From Actinoplanes regularis (lineage in GTDB: Bacteria; Actinomycetota; Actinomycetes; Mycobacteriales; Micromonosporaceae), in contig NZ_FZNR01000025.1 in NCBI RefSeq assembly GCF_900188005.1, positions 1-64,000 of the forward strand: a stretch of DNA of 64,000 nt, written 5' to 3'. Position 1 is the first letter of the stretch. Each line of letters opens with the position of its first letter. The position numbers were made by a program, and so were the translations under genes. Under the pieces are notes generated by a model. It was given only the letters and a program-made list of their open reading frames with translations. It searched no databases and was not told the origin of the DNA. Shown here piece by piece: positions 8,901 to 17,100 of the stretch.

Positions 8901-9533
8901 GTCCCGGACCACCACCGGGGTGGTCACGCGGGTCTCCTCGGGCTCGGTGACCGGCTCCTCGGCGCTCCAGTCCTCGGGCCGGTTCTCCCAGGGGCCGGGG
9001 GCGACCGCGCCGAGCACGTCGTCGTCCTCCGCCTCCTCGGGATCCTCGTCGAGGTCGGGCTGCGCGGGCGCGGGCTGGGGTGGGTCGCCGGCCGCGCCGA
9101 CATCGGGCGCGTCCTTCCAGTTGACCCGGACCCGGCGGGTGTCGTCGACGTCGACGGTGATCGGCACGGTCGAGCCGATCAGCGGCCACTTCGCGACCGG
9201 CACCCGGCCGTCCCGAATGATCTTGTCGAAGGTGCCCAGGCCGGGCGCCACCACGATGGCCCGGATCTCGGCGCGGCCGTACGCGCCGGCGACCGGCGGG
9301 GCGGTGATGTCCAGGATCTCCGCGGTGCCGGCCACGACCGCGCGCCCACCTCTGCGCACGTTGCTCACCATCGCGAGCGCTATGGCGAGCGCCAGCACGA
9401 CGAGGCCGAAGATCGCTACCGCCCAGCTCGACATGCCGAGCCCGACAAAGATCACGAAGACCGCGAGCGTGCCCATGACCGCCGCCACCAACTTGCGTGC
9501 CGGGGCGATGGGCCGGCCGGCCTGGTTCGCCAC
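5910..9533 (-). CDS. Membrane-anchored giant low-complexity protein with C-terminal VOC (glyoxalase-fold) domain
   Basis: The 1207-aa product has two membrane segments near residues 13-56. A folded juxtamembrane region of about 90 residues follows (GTAEILDITAPPVAGAYG...VDDTRRVRVNWKD). Then come roughly 900 residues of Ser/Pro/Thr/Ala-rich repeats, and finally a single VOC domain in the last 130 residues (HGVGITILVTNLERSIAFYRD ... FRDPDNHNIAITQW). VOC proteins include glyoxalase I, dioxygenases and antibiotic-binding proteins, and the substrate cannot be told here. Internal DNA repeats of 48 bp (from 8473) and 66 bp (from 7822) show expansion of the linker. The GTG start has GGGAGG on the coding strand 6 nt upstream. 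No frameshift is visible. Confidence 0.8.
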   Translation of the reverse strand: MANQAGRPIAPARKLVAAVMGTLAVFVIFVGLGMSSWAVAIFGLVVLALAIALAMVSNVRRGGRAVVAGTAEILDITAPPVAGAYGRAEIRAIVVAPGLGTFDKIIRDGRVPVAKWPLIGSTVPITVDVDDTRRVRVNWKDAPDVGAAGDPPQPAPAQPDLDEDPEEAEDDDVLGAVAPGPWENRPEDWSAEEPVTEPEETRVTTPVVVRDTPNGPILEGQLVGSEERATPLPRRAGSRPHPHPTGFDSAATDPVGFDPIDLDPPTTGPSTAGSSSDSAAGQSSGSTTGSAGSSSPGSAAGSSSSSAASSPPGSAAGSSPGSAASSPPGSAAGSSPGSAASSPLGSAAGSSPGSASGPAASSSSDSAWSPAASAAGSATDTAGQAGAAPQPAQADSPAPTPGTSTRFSSSEDLQDPAGTDRPGSGTSSEDWPSVDYPPPPGPATAGRRSSDSDSFDFPPPPGPGSSRSTDFDYPPPPGPGSSARPADFDYPAPPAPGRSSSATLAGFDFPPPPRPTTSSPTPSGHPASSSPATSGPATSSYPATSSPATSSHPTSSGPATSSYPATSSPATSSHPTSSGPATSSYPASSSSATSSYPATSSPATSGQAASSGPTSSGHPASSNPATSAYQSTGSGPTAGAFAAGMATGAATSTTRTATARPPGSRPSPKPRSSAGTVTVSPPTPAVRPQTTPGRPPMQRPPTEPRTDPDPLIDLSLDEPAPAPTTLQPEPKSTHSGRTRFVTQPSDAEATAPATTGAPTDTPDRPASADSSEATPSTPATVASSRPEPTPATYRVQLTPEPTSASVSPTPLTPPPTAPAPDRPFPTAPPPTAPEPDRPFPTAHRPTALDPDRPFPITTPATALESERPLPTAPPPSTPRPAGPFLPPDDIDLPLEDSPAPAPKSTSVAATAEPTPEPGLTTTTKATLRPGPTAVTEEPAAQPGPTATTKATPRPAPTAVTEKPAAQPGPTATTKATTQPGPTAAHEPTLQPAPRATVEATPQPGPTAATGEPTPEPGPTATTEAIPHPGPTADKTPAYSPGKHPTGSPWGDFSGRQEPDEHAADVITAYPSARTGPASAIHGVGITILVTNLERSIAFYRDTLGFYEIDTGDGSSVLASGDTRVVLRTVSNLSSEAGRLIYLNLEVGDIEAVHDELKAKGVKFVHSPRPVNRGDKLELWSATFRDPDNHNIAITQWRAIRPDLEPEP
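7723..7960. repeat. 66-bp in-frame repeats inside the VOC-fusion gene
   Basis: The block GTTGCTGGGCTCGACGTTGC recurs at 7723, 7822 and 7888, with a 66-bp period between the last two. It encodes part of the Ser/Ala/Thr-rich linker (SSPATSS, SSGPATSS, SYPATSS) on the minus strand. The copies stay in frame. Confidence 0.75.
8473..8650. repeat. 48-bp in-frame repeats inside the VOC-fusion gene
   Basis: Units of 48 bp start at 8473, 8521 and 8569, with a degenerate fourth at 8617. They encode Ser/Pro/Gly/Ala repeats (AASSPPGSAAGSSPGS) on the minus strand. Near-identity of the copies points to recent slippage or unequal exchange. Confidence 0.8.
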
Positions 9534-9633
9534 TGTGGACCTCCCGGTTGTTCCCGTCAGGTTATGGCCCGCCGGTCACTCCGCGAAAGTGCGGCAGTCC
9601 GGGCATCGCTGCTCGCCGCGTCGGAGGTACCGA

Positions 9634-9639
9634 TAGGCT
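9634..9639 (+). promoter_or_regulatory. Putative -10 element (TAGGCT) of ndk
   Basis: TAGGCT matches the housekeeping -10 consensus and lies 43 bases before the ndk start, giving a leader of about 37 nt that contains GGAGG. No convincing -35 is visible. Confidence 0.45.
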
Positions 9640-9682
9640 GAACATCAGGCGTGTCGGCCTGTCACCCTCCGGAGGAACCCAC

Positions 9683-10111
9683 GTGTCCAGCAACACCGAG
9701 CCAGCTACCGAGCGTTCACTCGTGCTCATCAAGCCTGACGCGGTCCGTCGTGGCCTGCTCGGCGAGATCCTGTCGCGTTTCGAGCGTAAGGGCCTGGTTG
9801 TCGAGGCGCTGGAGTTGCGCACGATGGATGGCGAACTGGCCGACCAGCACTATGCCGAGCACGTGGACAAGGCGTTCTACCCGCCGCTGAAGAACTTCAT
9901 GACCAGCGGCCCGCTCGCCGCCGCGGTGATCTCCGGTGACGAGGTGATCAGCGTGATCCGCGCCATGATCGGCGCGACCGACGGCCGCAAGGCCGCCGCC
10001 GGCACGATCCGCGGCGACCTGGCGCTGTCCAACCGGGAGAACCTGGTGCACGCCTCCGACTCGCCGGACAGCGCCAAGCGTGAGCTGGCGCTCTGGTTCC
10101 CCAACCTCTGA
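9683..10111 (+). CDS. ndk: Nucleoside diphosphate kinase
   Basis: Ndk moves the gamma phosphate from NTPs to NDPs through a phosphohistidine and balances nucleotide pools. The 142-aa product shows the family start TERSLVLIKPDAVRRGLLGE. The active-site motif NLVHASDS has the catalytic His near residue 123. RGDLALS precedes it and the end is ALWFPNL. The GTG start is supported by GGAGG at 9671-9675, seven bases upstream. Its position downstream of the valS-folC cluster is a common actinobacterial order, although here a large minus-strand gene separates them. Confidence 0.97.
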   Translation: MSSNTEPATERSLVLIKPDAVRRGLLGEILSRFERKGLVVEALELRTMDGELADQHYAEHVDKAFYPPLKNFMTSGPLAAAVISGDEVISVIRAMIGATDGRKAAAGTIRGDLALSNRENLVHASDSPDSAKRELALWFPNL

Positions 10112-10149
10112 GCGGCGTTTCCCCAACCGATGGCGGGGGCTCTCGGCCT

Positions 10150-10935
10150 TCAGAGAGTCTCCAGGCTGGCCCGGCGCCGCGATTCCGCCTCGAAGATTCG
10201 CAGCAACGCGGCGGCGAGCAGCGCGTATCCGGCGCCGACCAGCAACTCCCAACCGAGTTGGGGTGCCGCCGCGGACAGACCCTCCCCGGCGGCGAACCGC
10301 CGGGCGGCTTCCGCCGCGTGGGTGATCGGCAGGAGCTGTCCGACGCTGATCATCCACGCCGGCAGACCTTCCCGGGGTACGTTCACGCCGGTCAGCAAGA
10401 GCAGCAGGCTGGCCGAGACGTTGGACACCACCCAGACGTCCCGGAATCGCAGTCCCAGAGCGCCCAGGGTGAGCCCGAAGAAGCCGCAGGCCAGTGACCC
10501 CGCCGCGAGCGCCAGCGCCAGGCCGGGCAGCGCGTCGAGCGGTAGCCGCAGGCCCAGCAGCAGGACGCCCATGCCCAGGGTGAACGCCGTGATCAGCAGG
10601 CCGTTCCCGGCGTACGGCAGCACCCGCCCCCAGAAGATGACGGTCCGGCTGCGCGGCGACAGCAGCACGTGCCCGAGCGTGCCGTAGCGGCGCTCGTTGG
10701 CGACGGCCATCGTGCCGCCGAAGACCCCCGCGGTCGAGGCCGCCAGCACGGCGTTGCCGACGATGAAGAACCGGTCGTCGGCCACCTGCAACTGCCGGCC
10801 CAGGTAGGCGAAGAAGAGCAGCTGGAAGGTGGGCCCGGCGAGCAGCGTGCCCACGTACATCGCGGGCGTGGTCCAGTTGAAGAGGGCCCGGTAGGCGAGC
10901 GCGCCGCCGATGCCGATCAGTCGCAGTGTCTTCAT
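10150..10935 (-). CDS. ABC-2 type transporter permease
   Basis: The 261-aa product has about six hydrophobic segments in ABC-2 membrane-domain arrangement, with the conserved loop SRSRTVIFWGRVLPY and the motif NVPREGLPAWM before the last segments. It forms the membrane part of an exporter with the permease and ATPase encoded upstream. The ATG at 10935 overlaps the stop of the preceding permease (ATGA at 10932-10935), giving translational coupling. It is the last gene of the operon. The substrate is unknown. Confidence 0.88.
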   Translation of the reverse strand: MKTLRLIGIGGALAYRALFNWTTPAMYVGTLLAGPTFQLLFFAYLGRQLQVADDRFFIVGNAVLAASTAGVFGGTMAVANERRYGTLGHVLLSPRSRTVIFWGRVLPYAGNGLLITAFTLGMGVLLLGLRLPLDALPGLALALAAGSLACGFFGLTLGALGLRFRDVWVVSNVSASLLLLLTGVNVPREGLPAWMISVGQLLPITHAAEAARRFAAGEGLSAAAPQLGWELLVGAGYALLAAALLRIFEAESRRRASLETL

Positions 10936-11702
10936 GAGAGCGCCAGGGTTCCGGCCGCGCGGGCGCGGCGTTCGAAGGAGACGAGGAAGAGCGCGCCGAG
11001 CACCAGGCAGGCCGCGCTGATGGCCAGGCAGACGCCGGCCGAGGGCCAGACCGGTCCACCGCTGGTGGCCTCGCGCAGCGCCCGGGCACCCCAGGTGGTG
11101 GGCAGGACGGCCGCGATCGGGACGGTCCAGGACGGCAGCGTGGCGATCGGCACGAGCATCCCGGAGAGCAGCCAGATCGGGTATTCGAGCGGGTTCGCCA
11201 GGGCGTTGGCGTTGCGCAGCAGGACGAAGGTCGAGGCCATCAGCAGCCCGAACATGCTCAGTCCCACGACACAGACCACCGCGGCGACGAGGAACGCCAC
11301 CGGATGGCGGAAGTCGAGGGGGATCCGGTAGATGAGCCGGCCCCACAGCAGCGTGGCGAGCAGGGAGTACGTGCCGGTGACCGCGCTCGCGGCGGTGATC
11401 GGCAGGATCATCAGCACCGGGTGGCGGGGCGCCAGCATGATCATTTCCAGGGTGCCGTGCCAGCGCTGTCGCTGGATGGCGCCGCCGGAGCCGGTGAGCA
11501 CCGACGACCAGATGCCCATCAGGCCCGCGCCGACCGCGGCCTCCAACAGGCGGTGCGGCTCGTCGCCGGCACGGAAGAGGTAGACCGCCAGAGTCGCCTG
11601 GACCAGCGGGATGACCAGGGCGAGGGCGATCTCGAACGGGGAGCGGCTGAGGTGTTTCGCGTGCAGGAGCGTGCCGATCAGCAGGGTGCGCAACATGCTC
11701 AC
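10932..11702 (-). CDS. ABC-2 type transporter permease
   Basis: The 256-aa protein has six predicted membrane segments and ABC-2 features (SGGAIQRQRWHGTLEMIMLAP between segments two and three; NPLEYPIWLLSGMLVPI). It probably heterodimerises with the permease encoded next. It overlaps the upstream ATPase gene by four bases and the downstream permease gene by four bases, so the three transporter genes form one tightly coupled unit. Drug or lipid export is typical for this class, but no substrate can be assigned. Confidence 0.88.
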   Translation of the reverse strand: MSMLRTLLIGTLLHAKHLSRSPFEIALALVIPLVQATLAVYLFRAGDEPHRLLEAAVGAGLMGIWSSVLTGSGGAIQRQRWHGTLEMIMLAPRHPVLMILPITAASAVTGTYSLLATLLWGRLIYRIPLDFRHPVAFLVAAVVCVVGLSMFGLLMASTFVLLRNANALANPLEYPIWLLSGMLVPIATLPSWTVPIAAVLPTTWGARALREATSGGPVWPSAGVCLAISAACLVLGALFLVSFERRARAAGTLALS

Positions 11703-12676
11703 GACGCGTTCACGATCGCGACGTACGCGTCTTCCAGGGTGGGTTCGCGGCTGTTGACCCGGCCCAGCCGGATTCCGGCCAGCTCCCGCAGCACGTCGCC
11801 CTGGACGTCCACGTGCGCGTCGGACTGCACGGTCAGCAGTTGCAGCGCGCCCCGCTCCTCCAGCGCGGTCTCGCGAACCCCGGGCAGGTCGCGCAGGGCG
11901 GCGACCGCGGTGTCCGGCACGCCGTACGCCTCGATCTCGACGACCCGCCGCCCGTCCGCCCGGTGCCGCAGCTCCGCCGGGGTGCCGAGGGCCTGGATGC
12001 GGCCGTCCGCGATGACCGCGATCCGGTCGCAGAGCTCGTCCGCCTCGGCCATGTAGTGGGTGGTCAGCAGCACCGTGGTGCCGCTCGCGGCCAGCCCGGC
12101 CACGGTCTGCCGCAGCTCCCGGGCGGCGACCGGGTCCACCCCGATCGACGGCTCGTCGAGGAACAGCACCTCCGGCCGGTGCAGCAGGCCACGGGCGATG
12201 TGCAGCCGCTGCCGCATGCCCCGGGAGTAGCCGTCGACCGGTTCGCGTTCCCGGCCGGTGAGGCCGACCAGCTCCAGCAGTTCGGCGATCCGGCGCTTCT
12301 GGTCGCGCGCGGGGACGCCGTAGAGCTCGGCGAAGTAGCGCAGGTTGTCCAGCCCGGAGAGGCGGTCGTAGAGGCCCCGGTCGCCGCCGAAGACGTACCC
12401 GATCCGGCGCCGCACCTCGCGGGTGTCCCGGACCACGTCGAACCCGTTGATCCGGGCCGTGCCCGAGGTCGGGATCAGCAGCGTGTTGAGCATCTTGATA
12501 GTGGTGGTCTTGCCCGCGCCGTTCGGACCGAGCAGGCCGAAGAGCTCACCGCGACGGACCGTGAGATCGACCCCGCGGACCGCCTCCACCATCTCCCGGC
12601 GGGGCCGCAGCCAGCCTGTCCGGGTCCGGTAGACGCGGCGTAAGCCCTCCGCCTCGATGGCGTATTCGCTTCCCAT
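11699..12676 (-). CDS. ABC transporter ATP-binding protein (DrrA-like)
   Basis: This 325-aa cytoplasmic ATPase powers the adjacent ABC-2 permeases. Walker A is GPNGAGKTT (residues 50-58), the signature is YSRGMRQRLHIARGL, Walker B is VLFLDEPSIGVDP, and the H-loop is TTHYMAEADEL. A C-terminal accessory domain of about 90 residues follows, as in DrrA-type daunorubicin/ABC-2 exporters. The gene starts 30 bases after the regulator gene on the same strand and overlaps the following permease. A polyketide or drug substrate would be a guess from family resemblance only. Confidence 0.93.
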   Translation of the reverse strand: MGSEYAIEAEGLRRVYRTRTGWLRPRREMVEAVRGVDLTVRRGELFGLLGPNGAGKTTTIKMLNTLLIPTSGTARINGFDVVRDTREVRRRIGYVFGGDRGLYDRLSGLDNLRYFAELYGVPARDQKRRIAELLELVGLTGREREPVDGYSRGMRQRLHIARGLLHRPEVLFLDEPSIGVDPVAARELRQTVAGLAASGTTVLLTTHYMAEADELCDRIAVIADGRIQALGTPAELRHRADGRRVVEIEAYGVPDTAVAALRDLPGVRETALEERGALQLLTVQSDAHVDVQGDVLRELAGIRLGRVNSREPTLEDAYVAIVNAS

Positions 12677-12706
12677 GTCCGGGGAAACTAGGGGTAGAAG
12701 TCCGTT

Positions 12707-13717
12707 TCAGGAAACGAATTCGGTTCTTCCCGAATCCCTGCCGATCAGGCTGATCAGGGCGGTCCCGGCCGGCTCCAGGCCGTAGAGCACCCGGCGCCCG
12801 ACCCGGCGGCGGTGCACCACACCGGCCGCGAGCAGCGCGGAGAGGTGCTCGGAGATGGTGCTCGGGGCCAGCCCGAGCGCGGTGGCCAGGGAGCTGGTGG
12901 TGGCCGGGGTGGTCAGTGCGCGCAGCACGGCGGCCCGGCCCCGGCCGACCAGGATGGCCAGCCGGTCGTCGCCGGTCGCGGGCACCGGGGAGTCGGCGAG
13001 CACCACCGATCCCCGGGACTGGTAGCTCACCGCCACCACATCGGGGTGATCGGTGGAGCAGCAGAGCGCACCCCGGGAGAAGATCAGCGGGATCAGCAGC
13101 AGGCGCTTGTCCAGGGCCGCGAAGGTGTGGTCGTGCTCCTTGACCAGGGTGAGGAACGGGGGCTCCCAGCGGATCCGATCGTGCAGGCGGGCGAGCAGCG
13201 CGTCCGGCCCGTGGGCGGCCAGCGCCCGGGCGCGCAGCAGCACCTCCTCGTCGAGGGCGGCGCGCATGGCCGGCCAGTGCGGTGCGATCGCCGCGTTCCA
13301 GTAGGCGGCCAGAGCGGTGGCGAGCCGGTCCAGTGCGGCCTGGCGGTCGTCGCGGAACGGCAGCAGGTCGGCGGGGAGGTCGCCGTCCGGGTGGTACTTC
13401 GCCAGTTGTTCGTCGATCACCTCGGCCGGTGTCCGGCGGAGCTGCTCGAGTTGATCGGTGAAGGTGGGTGCCGGCTCCTCCGGAACGGGGTCGAGAAAGT
13501 CCGGGTAGCTGCGGTGCAGGCGGAAGTAGAGGGCGAGGGGCGCGGTCGCCGGATCGGTCCGGAGGACCTTCCGGGCGCGGACTGCCCAGGAGGTGTACGG
13601 CCATGGGGTCTCGCCCTGGCGGCGCAGCAGGAAGAGGCTGCAGACGAGCTCCGTGAGCGGGCTGATCGCGATCCGTGTGCGGGCGAGCGCGGGCTCGTCG
13701 AGTTCGATCCGGATCAC
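12707..13717 (-). CDS. ArsR-type winged-helix regulator with DUF5937-like N-terminal region
   Basis: The 336-aa product has a long N-terminal region (residues about 1-240) resembling the DUF5937 part of actinobacterial ArsR-like regulators. A C-terminal winged HTH follows (RAAVLRALTTPATTSSLATALGLAPSTISEHLSALLAAG), of the ArsR type. It is first in the operon with the ABC exporter, so it probably controls that operon. The GTG at 13717 lies 7 nt after TAAACT on its strand and there is no Shine-Dalgarno, so I take it as the start of a leaderless mRNA. The reading frame stays open upstream to 14269 but that part is antisense to the ileS leader. Confidence 0.82.
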   Translation of the reverse strand: MIRIELDEPALARTRIAISPLTELVCSLFLLRRQGETPWPYTSWAVRARKVLRTDPATAPLALYFRLHRSYPDFLDPVPEEPAPTFTDQLEQLRRTPAEVIDEQLAKYHPDGDLPADLLPFRDDRQAALDRLATALAAYWNAAIAPHWPAMRAALDEEVLLRARALAAHGPDALLARLHDRIRWEPPFLTLVKEHDHTFAALDKRLLLIPLIFSRGALCCSTDHPDVVAVSYQSRGSVVLADSPVPATGDDRLAILVGRGRAAVLRALTTPATTSSLATALGLAPSTISEHLSALLAAGVVHRRRVGRRVLYGLEPAGTALISLIGRDSGRTEFVS

Positions 13718-13724
13718 AGGGTGG

Positions 13725-13730
13725 AGTTTA
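13725..13730 (-). promoter_or_regulatory. Putative -10 element (TAAACT) of the ArsR-ABC operon
   Basis: On the minus strand TAAACT is followed by 7 nt and then the GTG start of the regulator gene. This is the geometry of a leaderless transcript. No clear -35 was found. Confidence 0.5.
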
Positions 13731-13901
13731 GGGAGTGGCCGGTCCGGGCGTGGTGATCGACGGTGGCTGTCGCGTGGGGGTGGTGGGGGCTTGGGCCGCG
13801 AGGCCTGGGGGCGGGACTCCGCCGGTCGTACCCTCCGCATGGTTTTGATCTTGAAAATCCCGACCCGGGGAATGCGGATGGGGGAATCCGGCCGTGGCCG
13901 G

Positions 13902-13907
13902 TATCGT
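13902..13907 (+). promoter_or_regulatory. Putative -10 element (TATCGT) of the ileS T-box transcript
   Basis: TATCGT fits TANNNT and would place the transcript start near 13914, exactly where the T-box stem I begins. The -35 region is not recognisable. The 180 bases between this site and the divergent regulator gene hold nothing else I can identify. Confidence 0.45.
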
Positions 13908-13913
13908 TGTCGG

Positions 13914-14123
13914 GACGCAGGCGATGAACCGGCCATCACCGGGGAGCCTCCGGAAGAACCGGCTTCTCGACGGAGAAGCCGTAGTAGAACCGGGCGGATC
14001 GGCACGCGCGCGGGCCGGCGAATGAGCGGGCCTCTCCGGCGGACGGGGAGGTCAAGCGAGGTGGTACCGCGGGCGTGAAAGCGCTCGTCCTCGCAGTCAG
14101 GCGATGACTGTTTGAGGAGCACC
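13914..14123 (+). promoter_or_regulatory. T-box riboswitch (tRNA-Ile sensing), actinobacterial translational type
   Basis: The leader contains a short stem I (GCGATGAACCGGCCATCACC, 13921-13940) with an ATC isoleucine specifier at 13935-13937, the AGCCTCCGGAAGAAC segment after it, and the T-box core GGTGGTACCGCGGG at 14060-14073. In the core, TGGT (14062-14065) would pair with the tRNA acceptor end. No terminator with a T-run follows. Instead GTCCTC (14087-14092) can partly pair with the GAGGAG ribosome binding site (14114-14119) across a CAGTCA/TGACTG hairpin. This is the layout of actinobacterial ileS T-boxes, which control translation initiation: uncharged tRNA-Ile would free the RBS. Confidence 0.92.
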
Positions 14124-17100
14124 ATGTATCCCCAGCACACTGCCGCGTCCGGCGTCCCGGCCTCTCCGGACCTGCCCGCGGTCGAGCGCGCGGTTCTCGA
14201 GCACTGGGCGGCCGACCGGACCTTCGAGGCCTCGGTCGAGCAGCGGCCGACCGGCCAGAACGGCGACAACGAGTACGTCTTCTACGACGGCCCGCCGTTC
14301 GCCAACGGCCTGCCGCACTACGGCCATCTCTTCACCGGTTACGTCAAGGACCTGGTCCCGCGCTACCAGACGATGCGCGGCAAGCACGTGGAACGCCGCT
14401 TCGGCTGGGACACGCACGGCATGCCCGCCGAGGTCGAGGCGGAGAAGCAGCTCGGCATCACCACGAAGGCGCAGATCGTCGAGCTGGGCATCGACAAGTT
14501 CAACGAGGCCTGCCGGACCTCGGTGCTCGCCTACACCAAGGACTGGGAGGGGTATGTCACCCGCCAGGCTCGGTGGGTGGACTTCGAGAACGACTACAAG
14601 ACCCTCGACCCCAATTACATGGAGTCGGTCATGTGGGCGTTCAAGACCCTGCACGACAAGGGCCTCGTGTACGAGGGTTTCCGCGTCCTGGCGTACTGCT
14701 ACCGGTGTGAGACCCCGTTGTCGAACACCGAGACGCGGATGGACGACGTCTACCGCGATCGGACCGACCCGGCGCTGACCGTCCGCTTCCGCCTGGACAG
14801 CGGTGAGGACATCGCGGTCTGGACCACGACGCCGTGGACGCTCCCGTCGAACCTGGCGCTGGCCGTCGGCCCGGACATCGAGTACGCGGTGCTCGCCGAC
14901 GAGTCCGGGCAGAAGCTCATCGTCGGTGCCGGGCGGGTGGCCGCCTACGCCAAGGAGCTCGAAGGGTACGAGCAGGTCGGCGTGGTCCGCGGCAGCGAGC
15001 TGGTCGGTCGCCGCTACACCCCGCTCTTCGACTACCTGGTCGAGCCGGCCGGGCCGAACGCCTTCCAGGTGCTCGGTGCCGACTTCGTGACCACCGAGGA
15101 CGGCACCGGCGTGGTCCACATGGCGCCCGCCTTCGGTGAGGACGACCAGAACGCCTGCAACGCGGCCGGCATCTCGACCGTGGTCACCGTGGACGAGCGG
15201 ACCCGGTTCACCTCGCTGGTGCCGGACTTCGAGGGCGTGCAGGTCTTCGACGCCAACAAGCCGGTGATCGCCGTGCTCAAGGAGCGTGGCGCGGTCGTGC
15301 GGCACGACGGGTACACGCACTCGTACCCGCACTGCTGGCGCTGCGACACCCCGCTGGTCTACAAGGCGGTGTCGTCCTGGTTCGTGGCGGTGACCAGTTT
15401 CCGGGACCGGATGGTCGAGCTGAACCAGGAGATCACCTGGACGCCGGCGCACATCAAGGACGGCTCGTTCGGCAAGTGGCTGTCGAACGCCCGGGACTGG
15501 TCGATCTCCCGGAACCGGTTCTGGGGCTCGCCGATCCCGGTCTGGAAGTCGGACGACCCGGCGTACCCTCGCGTGGACGTCTACGGGTCCTACGAGGAGC
15601 TCGAGCGGGACTTCGGGGTCTCGGTCAAGGATCTGCACCGGCCGTACATCGATGAGCTGACCCGGCCCAACCCGGACGACCCGACCGGCAAATCGGTGAT
15701 GCGGCGCGTTCCCGAGGTGCTGGACTGCTGGTTCGAGTCCGGATCGATGCCGTTCGCGCAGGTGCACTACCCGTTCGAGAACAAGGACTGGTTCGAGCAC
15801 CACTACCCGGGCGACTTCATCGTCGAGTACATCGGGCAGACCCGCGGCTGGTTCTACACCATGCACGTGCTGGCCACGGCCCTGTTCGACCGGCCCGCGT
15901 TCCGGAACTGCCTGAGCCACGGCATCCTGCTCGGCGAGGACGGGCGCAAGATGTCGAAGTCCCTGCGCAACTACCCGGACGTGTACCGGGTCTTCGACTC
16001 CTACGGGTCGGACGCGATGCGCTGGATGCTGATGTCGTCGCCGGTGCTCCGGGGCGGGGACATGCCGGTCACCGAGACGGCGATCCGGGACTCGGTGCGG
16101 CAGGTCCTGCTCCCGCTCTGGAACGTCTGGTACTTCTTCAGCCTCTACGCGAACGCCTCGAACTACGTGGCGACGATCCGGACGGACTCGCAGCATCTGC
16201 TCGACCGCTACGTGCTCGCCAAGACGGGTGAGCTCGTCGCCGACGTCGAGCGCAAGATGGACGAGTACGACATCTCCGGTGCGGCCGCTTCGGTGCGGGC
16301 CTACCTGGACGCCCTCACCAACTGGTACGTGCGCCGTTCGCGGGACCGCTTCTGGGAGGGGGACGCCGACGCGTTCGACACCCTGGCGACCGTGCTGGAG
16401 ACGCTCTGCCGGGTGGTGGCGCCGCTCGCGCCGCTGACCGCCGAGGAGGTCTGGCGGGGCCTGACCGGCGGCCGCTCGGTGCACCTGACCGACTGGCCGG
16501 CGGCGGACGCGTTCCCCGCCGACCACGACCTGGTCGCCTCGATGGACGCGATCCGGGACGTGGCCTCCGCTGCGCTGTCCCTGCGTAAGGCGAAGGGCCT
16601 GCGGGTCCGGCTCCCGCTGGCCACCCTGACCGTCGCCGCGCCGGACGCCGCCTCCCTGGCCGACCTCGGCGAACTGCTCAAGGACGAGGTCAACGTCAAG
16701 AACGTGGTCTTCACCGACGACGTCGCGGCGTACTGCCAGCAGGTGCTCACCGTCGTGCCGCGGGCGCTCGGCCCCCGGGTCGGCAAGCAGGTCCAGCAGG
16801 TGATCAAGGCGGTCAAGTCCGGTGACTGGGAGTTGGTCGACGGCGCGCCGGTCGCGGCCGGGGTGACCCTGGCCGAGGGCGAGTACGAGCTGAAGCTGGT
16901 CGCCGCGGACGCGGAGAACTCCGCCCCGCTGCCGGCCGGCGGCGGCGTGGTCGTGCTGGACGGCACGGTCACTCCCGAGCTCGCCGTCGAGGGGCTGGCC
17001 CGGGACGTGATCCGGGTGGTGCAGCAGGCGCGCCGCGAGGCCGATCTGGACGTGTCGGACCGGATCGCGCTGGTGCTGTCCGCGTCGCCGGCCGTGCAGG

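Noticed and set aside
11699..12676. Antibiotic biosynthesis cluster suggested by the DrrA-like ATPase
   Set aside because: No biosynthetic genes are present. The operon is only a regulator and an ABC-2 exporter.
13718..14269. N-terminal extension of the ArsR-like protein through the ileS leader
   Set aside because: The extension is low-complexity Arg/Pro sequence antisense to the T-box. The GTG at 13717 has its own promoter at leaderless spacing.
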